Assembly: GCF_030936135.1 (NCBI RefSeq)
Contig: NC_082634.1
Span: forward strand, 322,501-386,500
Direction of reading: 5' to 3'
Length of the DNA: 64,000 nucleotides
Source: Gavia stellata
Lineage: Eukaryota > Chordata > Aves > Gaviiformes > Gaviidae
Shown: one piece after another, positions 22,690 through 34,703 of the stretch
Layout: every line of letters starts with the position of its first letter
Position numbering within the stretch: the stretch's first letter is position 1
Program-made: the position numbers and the translations under genes
The notes under the pieces: generated by a model
What the model saw: the letters and a program-made list of their open reading frames with translations, nothing else
What the model was told of the DNA's origin: nothing
Database searches by the model: none

Positions 22690-23715
22690 GGGGGGTCAGC
22701 CCGCCCCACGCGGGACCCCCCACGCGTGGGACCCCCCGAGGGACCCCCCTATGCATAGGAACCCACCGAGAGGACCCCCCCCGAGGGACCCCCCACGCGT
22801 GGGACCCCCCCACACACATAGGACCCCGCCGAGGGGACCCCCCCGAGGGACCCCCCCACGCGTGGGACCCCCCCGAGGGATCCCCCCACACATAGGACCA
22901 CGCCGAGGGGACCCCACTGAGGGACCGCACCCCACGCGTGGGACCCCACCGAGGGACCCTCCCCCCCGAGGGACCCCCCCACGCGTGGGACCCCCCCGAG
23001 GGACCCCCCCACACACATAGGACCCCGCCGAGGGGACCCCCCCGAGGGACCCCACCCCACGTGTGGGACCCCCCCACACAAAGGACCCCCCCGAGGGACC
23101 CCACCCCACGCGTGGGACCCCCCCAAGGGACCCCCCTATGTATAGGAACCCACCGAGGGGACCCCCCCGAGGGACCCCCCCACACACATAGGACCCCGCC
23201 GAGGGGACCCCACCGAGGGACCCCACTTCACACGTGGGACCCCCCCACACAAAGGACCCCCCCGAGGGACCCCACCCCACGCGTGGGACCCCCCCAAGGG
23301 ACCCCCCCTATGTATAGGAACCCACCGAGGGGACCCCCCCGAGGGACCCCCCCACACGTGGGACCCCCCCCCCACATAGGACCCTGCCGAGGGGACCCCC
23401 CCGAGGGACCCCACCCCACGCGTGGGACCCCCCCGAGGGACCCCCCCCACGTATGGGACCCACCGAGGACCCCATTCCACACGTGGGACCCATCGAGGGA
23501 CCCCCCCTCACATGTGGGACCCACCGAGGACCCCACCCCACACCCCCCCGAGGGACCCCCCCACGCGTGGGACCCACCAAGAGACCCCACCGAGGGACCC
23601 CCCCCACACGTATGGGACCCACCGAGGACCCCACTCCACGCGTGGGACCCCACCGAGGGACCCCACTTCACACGTGGGACCCCCCCACGCATAGGACCCC
23701 CCCGAGGGACCCCGC
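22690..23715. repeat. minisatellite with ACGCGTGGGACC units in SPRED3 intron 1
   Basis: Units of 25 to 45 bp combining CCCACGCGTGGGACCCCCC (a palindromic CCCACGCGTGGG core), CGAGGGACCCCCC and CACACATAGGACCCCGCC. It lies between the first coding exon and the CpG-rich 5' region. Confidence 0.92.
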
Positions 23716-23739
23716 CCGTGGGGTGAGGACCCGGGTGGG

Positions 23740-24740
23740 CGCCCCCCCCCCCCCGCCTCGCGCGCGCACCCGTGACATCACCACGCGTTGCCATGGCAAA
23801 CGGCGGTGCGGCGGGGATGGGGGGGGGGAGCAGGGACCCCCCCCGGACCCCCCCGCCCCTCCCCCCCTGCAGGCCGGGGTGGGGGAGGGGGCCGGCCCGC
23901 GCCCCCCCCCCCGCCCTCAGTGGGGCCGGGATTGTTGGGGGGGGGGGGGGGCACGTGACTCGGGGGTCTGTCCCCCCCCTAAACACGGGGGGGGCGCGGC
24001 GGGGGGAGGGGGCACGGCCGGACCCCCCCCCTCCCCCCCCCCGCTCCCCCCTCCCCCCCCCCGATTCATGAATGGCTCCGGACGCCCATTCACAACGGCG
24101 GCGCGCGCCCCGGGGGGGGGACGGGACCGGGGGGGGGGGGGGCGTTCATTCAGCAAACCCCCCCCGGTCCCGCGTGGGGAGGGGGCGGCGGGGACCCCCC
24201 CCCCCTTAAAACGGGGGGCACAGCGCGGCCCCCCCCACCCCGTGAAGCGGCCCAGAGCGGGGGGGGGGGGTGTGTGTCCCCCCCCGAGGGAAACCGGTCC
24301 GCGCCCCCCCCGCGGAACAGCGCTTTTCCACGCGGGAAATGTGGGTGTACCCACGCGGGGGGGGGGGCGCTCATCCCGTCCCCCCCCGAACCCCACAGCC
24401 CCCCCCCCCCCCCCGCGGGACCCCCCCCCCCCCCCAAGGCGCTGTCCCCCCGTCCCTCCGCCGCGCGGGGGGGCCCCACGCGTGTCCCGCCCCCCCCGGA
24501 CCCACTGACCGCGGCGGCGCGTGCGGACGGGCTGAGCCGCGGAGCCGGAGCTGCGCTGCCGCCGGCGCCGCCGCCCGGTCCTAGTGCCCCTCTGCCGGGG
24601 GGGGACACACACGGGGACGGCCCCGGGAACGGCCCCCCCCGCCCCGCACCGGACGCGCGGGTCCGTGTGTGTGTGTCCCCCCCCCGCAGCGGCCGTTGCG
24701 GTCGTTGCCACCCGCCGCGGAGGGAGCGGGGGTGAGTGGG
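23740..24740. promoter_or_regulatory. CpG-rich divergent promoter region of SPRED3 (minus) and GGN (plus)
   Basis: Single-copy, very CpG-rich sequence between the SPRED3 intron-1 array and the first GGN exons. A plausible non-coding SPRED3 exon ends at a GCG|GTCAGT donor near 24510 (minus). A plausible non-coding GGN exon ends at a G|GTGAGT donor at 24731/24732 (plus). In human these genes are likewise divergent and adjacent. Long C and G runs make this stretch assembly-fragile. Confidence 0.65.
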
Positions 24741-24994
24741 GGGGTTTGGGGTGCGGGGGGGGGGGGGGCAGGCGGCAGCCGCTGCCTCAGTTTCCCCAGG
24801 CGAGTCTCCCCCCCGGGGGGGGGAGCGGAGGGGATTGGGGGTGCGGCGCGCGCGGGGGGGCACCCCGTGCCTCAGTTCCCCCCCCCCATTCTCCCCACTC
24901 CGGGGGGGTGAAGCGGCGCAGCACAACCCCCATACGAGACATCAGAGCATCCCCCCCCCCCGCAGGTAGACCCGCCCGCAGCGCCCCCCCGCGA

Positions 24995-27867
24995 ATGGGC
25001 AACGTTCAGGCGGAGCCGACCCCCCCTGAGCCCCCCGAGCCCGGGGGGGGCCCCCCGCTGCCCCCCCCCGAGGCGGTTGGGGGGCCGTTGGCGCAGCCCC
25101 CCCCGGGCCGGTGGGGCAGTCTCCGCCCCACGGCCGCGGGGGGGACTGGGCCGCGAGGGGGCGCCCCACCCGGAGCCCCCCCGGGGGGCCCCGCCGCTGC
25201 CGGGGGGCTCAGGGGGAGCGCGGGGGCCCCCCCGGGGGGCAGCAGCCCCCAGGGTGAGGCGAGCGGGGGGGACAGTGGCCCCCCCCGGGAGCCCCACAGC
25301 CCCCACCCTGCTATGGCCACCGGCCAGCGCCCCGTGGCCACCATCCAGCGCCCTGTGGCCACCATCCAGCACCCCACAGGCAACGGCCAGCGCCCCGTGG
25401 CCACCATCCAGCGCCCCGTGGCCACCATCCAGCACCCCACAGGCAACGGCCAGCGCCCCGTGGCCACCATCCAGCGCCCCGTGGCTGATGTCCAGCGCCC
25501 CGTGGCCAATGTCCAGCACCCCACGGGTGACGGCCAGCGTCCTGTGGCCACCATCCAGCATCCCGTGGCCACCATCCAGCGTCCTGTGGCTGATGTCCAG
25601 CGCCCCGTGGCCACCATCCAGCGCCCCGTGGCTGATGTCCAGCGCCCCGTGGCCAATGTCCAGCGCCCCACGGGTGACGGCCAGCGTCCTGTGGCCACCA
25701 TCCAGCACCCCGTGGCCACCATCCAGTGCCCTGTGGCCACCATCCAGCACCCCGTGGCCACCATCCGGCACCCTGTGGCTGATGTCCAGCACCCCGTGGC
25801 CACCATCCAGCACCCCACGGGTGACGGCCAGCGTCCTGTGGCCACCATCCAGCATCCCGTGGCCACCATCCAGCGTCCTGTGGCTGATGTCCAGCGCCCC
25901 GTGGCCACCATCCAGCGCCCCACGGGTGACGGCCAGCGTCCTGTGGCCACCATCCAGCGCCCCGTGGCCACCATCCAGCGCTCCACAGTGGACCTCCAGT
26001 GCCCAGCGGCTGGTGGCCAGCACCCCACGGTCGGTGTCCAGCACCCCACGGTCGGTGTCCAGTGCCCCACGGAGGCCACCCAGCGCCCCATGGCCACCAA
26101 ACAGCGCCCCACGGCCACCAAACAGCACCCCACGGTTGACATCCATCGTCCCAAGGTTGATGCCCGATGCCCCACAGATGCCACCCAGCGCCCCACGGTT
26201 GCCACCCTGTGCCCCACAGCCAACGCCCCCCAGCTCTCCGTGGCCACCACCCCGTGCCCCATGGCCAATGCCACCCCGCGCCCCACGGCCACCACCCTGC
26301 GCCCCACGGCCAATGCCACCCCGCGCCCCACAGCCACTACCCTGCGCCCCACAGCCTCCACCCTGCGCCCCACGGCCAATGCCCCCCAGCTCTCCGTGGC
26401 CACCACCCCACGCGCCATGACCAATGCCACCCTGTGCCCCACAGCCACCACCCCACACCCCACATCCAATGCCATCCTGTGCCCCACGGCCACCACCCCG
26501 CGCCCCACGGCCAATGCCACCCCACAACCCACAGCCAATGCCACCCTGCGCCCCACAGCCAATGCCACCCCGCGCCCCACGGCCAATGCCACCCCGTGCC
26601 CCATGGCCAATGCCACCCCGCGCCCCACGGCCACCACCCTGCGCCCCACAGCCAATGCCACCCCACGCCCCACGGCCACCACCCCACGCCCCACGGCCAA
26701 TGCCACCCCGCGCCCCACAGCCATCACCCCACGCCCCACAGCCACCACCCCACGCCCCACAGCCAATGCCACCCCGCGCCCCACGGCCACCACCCCGCGC
26801 CCCACGGCCAATGCCACCCCGTGCCCCACAGCCACCACCCTGCGCCCCACGGCCAATGCCACCCCGCGCCCCACAGCCACCACCCTGCGCCCCACGGCCA
26901 ATGCCACCCCACGCCCCACGGCCACCACCCCGCGCCCCACGGCAAATGCCACCCCACGCCCCACGGCCACCACCCCGCGCCCCACAGCCACCACCCCACG
27001 CCCCACAGCCAATGCCACCCCGCGCCCCACGGCCACCACCCCTCCGCCGCCGGCGGAGATGGCGCGGATCGTGGAGCTCCTGCGCTCCGTCCACCTCCAG
27101 CCGCGCCCCCCCGGGTCCCCCCCGTGGCCCCTCGTCACCTTCCCCTTCCAGGGGGACAGCCCGGTGCCCCCGGGGATCTTCTGCCCCACACTGACCCCCC
27201 CGGAGGGGGCCGCCACAGGGCCCCCCCCGCCCCCCCCCACTTTTGGGGGGCCCCCCCAGCGCCGCTCCCCCCCCCGGGGGAAGGCCAAGGGGGTGGGGGG
27301 CCGCGTGAAACCCCCTCTGGGGGTGACCACGGCCCCCCCCGGCCCCGGGGCTGAGCCCCCCGAGGGGCAGAAAGAGGGGGGGCCCCCCAAGGCCCCGGCG
27401 CAGCCCCCCCCGCCCCGCTGGCCCCCCTTCCAGGTGGGGAGCTCCTGCCCGCGCCGCTGCCGCTGCCAGCACCGGGACCCCCCCCGGCTGCCCAGGAACG
27501 TCGCTGCCTGGTGAGTGGGGACCCCCAAAAAACTGGGGGGGGGGCGGAGGTGTTTCAAAGGGACCCCCCCACTTCTCACCCACCCCCAAAACAGGGGGGG
27601 GGGCAAAACCACGCAGGGCGCTGGGGGAGGGCAAGAGTGGCAGCCCGGGGGGGGAAATGGGGGGCGGGGGGAGGTTTTGGGGGGCTGGGGAGGTTTTGGG
27701 GGGCTGACCCCCCCCCCCGTGCCCCCCCCAGGCTGTCCCCCTCCGCCAACCACCTGGCCGAGCCCCCCTGGGTGGCCACCCTCATCCTGGCCGGGTCCCT
27801 GGTTGCCGTCAGCGAGCGCCTGCTGGCCCCCCCCGAGGAGGAGGAGGAGGAGGAAGGAGACGCCTGA
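24995..27867 (+). CDS. GGN: GGN, gametogenetin
   Basis: Coding exons 24995-27510 and 27732-27867 (stop TGA), joined by a GT-AG intron of 221 bp at W (TG|G), give 883 residues. The start is fixed by the family N-terminus MGNVQ and by the acceptor CCCGCAG ending at 24965. Residues 1-105 are Pro/Gly-rich. Residues about 107-685 are repeats: first a PVATIQ(R/H) and PVADVQ(R/H) heptad zone, then an RPTANATP / RPTATTP zone. The C-terminus is single-copy (ARIVELLRSVHLQP, a Cys cluster CPRRCRCQ, then EPPWVATLILAGSLVAVSER, a hydrophobic segment, and an acidic end). In mammals GGN is a testis germ-cell protein that binds FANCL and OAZ3. Placement next to SPRED3 and convergent with PSMD8 matches human. 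Human GGN is shorter (about 650 residues), the excess being repeats. Confidence 0.85.
25310..27045 (+). repeat. 21-bp minisatellite inside the GGN coding exon
   Basis: About 80 tandem units with a period of 21 bp (seven codons), so length changes keep the frame. Zone 1 (about 25325-26020) has the core CCCGTGGCCACCATCCAGCG; after a degenerate bridge, zone 2 (about 26215-27045) has the core CGCCCCACGGCCAATGCCAC. No stop codon interrupts the array. Confidence 0.93.
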
Positions 27868-27960
27868 GCGCCCCCCCCCCAAAACCGTCTGTGCCCCCCA
27901 CTCTGCCCCACAGCACCGACCCCCCCCGCGGCAGCACCCACAGCTCGAAGAAGCCATCGC

Positions 27961-27966
27961 TTTATT
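27961..27966 (-). terminator. PSMD8 polyadenylation signal (AATAAA on minus)
   Basis: TTTATT on plus, 241 bp downstream of the PSMD8 stop and 94 bp beyond the convergent GGN stop. Confidence 0.75.
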
Positions 27967-28124
27967 GAAGGGGGCACAGAGCCGCCCCCCTCCTCCCGAA
28001 AAAGGGGGGGCGGGGGGCTCCCCACGAGCCCCCCCCTCCCTCCCGCGGCGACGCAGCCGCCTCCAACCCTTTAAATACCTTAAAAAACCCACCCCGGACC
28101 GCGGAGAAGTGCTGGCGACGGGGA

Positions 28125-28130
28125 AATAAA
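28125..28130 (+). terminator. GGN polyadenylation signal candidate
   Basis: AATAAA 258 bp after the GGN stop, followed by a G-rich run. It lies inside the PSMD8 3' UTR, so the convergent transcripts would overlap. Confidence 0.6.
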
Positions 28131-28206
28131 GGGGGGGGACACCCCCATAAGCGGAGGGGGGGGATGTGGGGGGAGCTGGGGGGGGGTAAAGGGGTTCCCC
28201 CCCCCC

Positions 28207-30879
<2,673 letters not shown>

Positions 30880-30899
30880 CCCCGCCGCCGCCTTCAGCC

Positions 30900-31410
30900 C
30901 CCCGCGCCCTCCGCCCCGTTCAGCACCACTCCGCCGCCGCCATCGCCGTGAATCGGCACCCGCCCGCGCGACGCCCCGCGGCCGCCGCGCCACACGGCCG
31001 CCGCCGCGCTTGACGGCCGCCGCCGCGTCGCCCTGGCAACGCCGCCCGCGGCAATCGCGCCGCGGGGGCGGGGCTTCGCGGGGAGCCCCACCCACCACCC
31101 ACCCGCCACACACACACACACACACACACCCACACACCCACACCCACCCGCCCGCCCGCCCGGGGCGGCGCATGCGCAGAGGGCGCGCTGCGCCCGCGGG
31201 GCGGCGGTGGGGCGTGACGTCACGGCAGCGTGACGTCACGGCGTCAGCGGGGCGGGGCTGCCGAGGCGGGGGGCGACGTCACGGGCGGGACGCCCAAAAG
31301 GGGCGGGCGGGTGACGTCACGAGTGGCGGGGTGATGTCACAGGCGGGGCCGAAGAGGCGGTGGCGGGGGGGGGCGGGGGGGGAGGTGGCGGTATGACGTC
31401 ATTGTGAGCT
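30900..31410 (-). promoter_or_regulatory. PSMD8 CpG promoter with a CRE cluster
   Basis: Perfect TGACGTCA palindromes lie at 31215, 31231, 31312 and 31394, with near matches at 31274 (CGACGTCA) and 31332 (TGATGTCA), amid GGGCGG boxes. The position just upstream of PSMD8 exon 1 fits ATF/CREB-type control. A (CA)n microsatellite at about 31106-31150 lies between them and the exon. Confidence 0.7.
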
Positions 31411-31449
31411 CATCACTGGCGGGGGGCGGGGCCCAAGGCGGGGGGGGAC

Positions 31450-31750
31450 GCGGTGGGGGGACGGGTGACATCACGGGGGGGGGGTGACATCACGGGTGGA
31501 GGGTGACGCCGGGGGGGGGACGGGTGACATCACGGGGGGGACGGGTGACATCACGGGGGGACAGGTGACATCACGGGGGGGACACGGGTGACATCACGGG
31601 GGGGGTGACGCCGGGGGGGGGGTGATTGCCACGGGGGGGGGGGGGGGGGTGTGTGACACCGCAGGGCACGGATGACATCACGGGGCCAGGGGGTGGTGCC
31701 GCGGGTGTGACGTCACGCAGGGGCACCGTGTCATCGGGTGATGTCACTCC
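31450..31750. repeat. GTGACATCACGG tandem array (CRE-like)
   Basis: About ten degenerate units of 22 to 40 bp centred on GGGTGACATCACGGG, with one intact GTGACGTCAC near 31708. TGACATCA is TGACGTCA with the CpG changed to CA. The array directly abuts the PSMD8 CRE cluster. Confidence 0.88.
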
Positions 31751-31839
31751 TGCGGGTGTCGTGTGTGTGTGTGTCCCCCCCCCACTGTCCCCCCCCGCCA
31801 GACCCCCGGGAGAGCCCCCGGCACGTGTGGCCTGGGGGG

Positions 31840-32805
31840 GCCGTGGGTGCTATGGGTGCTATGGGTGCTATGGGTGCTATGGGGGCCGTGGGTGCTATGG
31901 GTGCTATGGGTGCTATGGGTGCTATGGGGCCGTGGGGCTGTGGTGTGCTGTGGGTGCTGTGGGTGCTATGGGTGCTATGGGTGCTATGGGCTGTGGGTGC
32001 TTGTGGGGGCCGTGGGGCTGTGGGCCTGTGGGTGCTGTGGGTGCCATAGGGCCATGGATCTGTGGGTACTGTGGGTGCTATGGGTGCTGTGAGGCCGTGG
32101 GGCTGTGGGTGCCATGGAGCTGTGCGTACTGTGGGGCTGTGGTTGCCGTGGGTGCTATGGGGCTGTGGGTGCTATGGGTGCTATGGGGCCATGGGGCGGT
32201 GGGTGCTATGGGCCTGTGGATGCTGTAGGTGCTATGGGTGCTATGGGGCCGTGGGGCTGTGGGTGCTATGGGTGCTATGGGTGCTATGGGGCCGTGGGGC
32301 TGTGGGTGCTGTGGGTGCTATGGGGCTGTGGGTGCTATGGGTGCTATGGGGCCATGGGGCGGTGGGTGCTGTGGGTGCTATGGGTGCTATGGGTGCTATG
32401 GGGCTGTGGGGCCGTGGGGCTGTGGGGCTGTAGGTGCTATGGGGCCGTGGGGCTGTGGGTGCTATGGGTGCTATGGGGCTGTGGGTGCTATGGGTGCTAT
32501 GGGTGCTATGGGGCCGTGGGGCTGTGGGTGCTGTGGGGCTGTGGGTGCTGTGGGTGCTATGGGTGCTATGGGTGCTATGGGGCTGTGGGGCCGTGGGGCT
32601 GTGGGGCTGTGGGGCTGTAGGTGCTATGGGGCCGTGGGGCTGTGGGTGCTATGGGTGCTATGGGTGCTTATGGGTGCTATGGGGCCGTGGGGCTGTGGGT
32701 GCTATGGGTGCTATGGGTGCTATGGGGCCGTGGGGCTGTGGGGGCTGTGGGGCTGTAGGTGCTATGGGGCCGTGGGGCTGTGGGTGCTATGGGTGCTATG
32801 GGGCC
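31840..32805. repeat. GGTGCTATGGGTGCTATGGG array between PSMD8 and SLC8A2
   Basis: A nearly pure array of 10-bp (GGTGCTATGG) and 8-10 bp (GGCCGTGGGGCTGTGG) units. It is followed at about 32900-33080 by a short CCCCCCCGCGTGTCC array. The region contains no recognisable gene. Confidence 0.93.
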
Positions 32806-33239
32806 GGCGCTGGGGACAGAGAGAGGCGGAGACGTGGCCGTTTCCCGGGGGGTTTCTTTGGGGCCGGTGCCCACGGGGGCTGCTGGCAGCGACAGCCCCC
32901 CCGCGTGTCCCCCCCCCGTGTCCCCCCACGCGTGTCCCCCCCCGCGTGTCCCCCCCCCGTGTCCCCCCACGCGTGTCCCCCCCCGCGTGTCCCCCCCCCG
33001 TGCCCCCCCCCGCGTGTCCCCCCCCGCGTGTCCCCCCCCCGTGTCCCCCCCCGTGTCCCCCCCGTGTCCCCCCGCGTGTCCCCCCCCCGGGGGTTAAAAC
33101 CGGGGCCCCCCCCGGGGCGGCTTTACAAATCGCGGTAAGAAAAGGCCCCCCCGGCCCCGGTGGGGGGTCCCGGGGGTCCCTGAGGTGGCGGGGGGGGGGC
33201 GGGGGTCCCCCCGAGGGAGGGCGGGGGGGGACCCTGGGG

Positions 33240-34575
33240 GGCTCCCTCGGGGACACGGGGGCCCTCTGGGGACGTGGGGGTGGCGGGAGGTCCCCGAGGG
33301 GACACGGGGACCCTCTGGGGGACACGGGGGACTCTGAGGGGACGTGGGGACTCTGGGAGGACCCTGCGGGGGTCCCTGGGAGGGTCCGAGGGGACGTGGG
33401 GACCCCGAGGGGACACGGGGACCCTCAGGGGACACGGGGATGGCAGGAGGACCCTGCAGGGACACGGGACCCCTCAGGGACACGGGGATGCCAGGAGGAC
33501 CCCGAGGAGACATGGGGACCCTCTGGGGACACGGGGATGGCAGGAGGACCCCTTGGGGACACAGGGACCCTCTGGGGACACGGGGACCCTCGGGGGACAC
33601 GGAGATGCCTGGAGGACCATTGGGGACATGGGGACCCTCGGGACATGGGGATGCCAGGAGGACCCTGCAGGGACACGGGGTCCCCTCGGGGACACGGGGA
33701 TGGCAGAAGGACACCTCGGGGACACAGGGACCCTCGGGGACATGGGGATGCCACGAGGACCCCTCGGGGACATGGAGATGCCTGGAGGACCCTTGGGGAC
33801 ACCAGGACCCTCGGGACACGGGGATGCCAGGAGGACCCTGCAGGGACATGGGGACCCCTCGGGGACACAGGGATGGCAGAAGGACGCCTCGGGGACACAG
33901 GGACCCTCGGGGACATGGGGATGCCCAGAGGACCCCTCAGGGACACAGGGACCCTCGGGGACACGGAGACGCCTGGAGGACTCCTTGGGGACACGGGGAC
34001 CCCTTGGGGACACGATGACACCTGGAGGACCCCTTGGGGACACGGGGACCCCCTCGGGGACACGGGGATGCCCAGAGGACCCCTCAGGGACACAGGGACC
34101 CTTGGGGGACACGGAGACGCCTGGAGGACTCCTTGGGGACACGGGGACCCCTTGGGGACACGATGACACCTGAAGGACCCCTTGGGGACACGGGGACCCC
34201 TCGGGGACACGGGGATGCCAGGAGGACCCTGCAGGGACATGGGGACCCCTCGGGGACACGGGGATGCCCAGAGGACTCCTGGGGACACGGAGACGCCCGG
34301 AGGACCCCTCGGGGACACGGGGACCCTTGGGGGCACACGGAGACGCCCGGAGGACCCCTTGGGGACACGGGGACCCTTGGGGGACACGGAGACGCCTGGA
34401 GGACTCCTTGGGGACACGGGGACCCCCCTCGGGGACACGGTGACACCTGGAGGACCCCTTGGGGACACGGGGACCCCTCGGGGACATGGGGATGCCAGGA
34501 GGACCCTGCAGGGACACGGGGGACCCTCGGGGGACACGGAGACGCCCGGAGGACCCCTCGGGGACACGGGGGACG
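33240..34575. repeat. minisatellite of GGGGACACGGGGATGCC type in the SLC8A2 3' flank
   Basis: Units of 25 to 50 bp combining GGGGACACGGGGACCCTCGG and GATGCC(A/T)GGAGGACCC. It lies from about 130 to 1460 bp downstream of the SLC8A2 stop, so it is probably partly 3' UTR. No AATAAA was found on minus here. Confidence 0.92.
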
Positions 34576-34703
34576 TGTGGCCGCCGCGGGCAGGCGGTGG
34601 CTCCGGAGGGACCCTGCGGGGATGCAGCCCCCCCCGAACAGCGCCCCCGTCCCCCTCGGCCGGGGGGTGACGCCGGGCGGTCCCCGTCCCCGCCGTGTCC
34701 CCC

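Noticed and set aside
19155-22758. Long plus-strand frames rich in CPHPHVPMS repeats, resembling a structural or silk-like protein
   Set aside because: They are translations of the TGTCCCCATCCCC array inside a SPRED3 intron; all frames are open equally.
22690-23715. CRISPR-like direct repeats
   Set aside because: Units are contiguous and degenerate without unique spacers; vertebrate minisatellite, no cas genes.
31840-32805. Cys/Gly-rich GCYGCYGAVGLW frames resembling a keratin-associated or metallothionein-like protein
   Set aside because: They derive from a nearly pure 10-bp repeat whose other frames are also open; no splice, start or homology signal.
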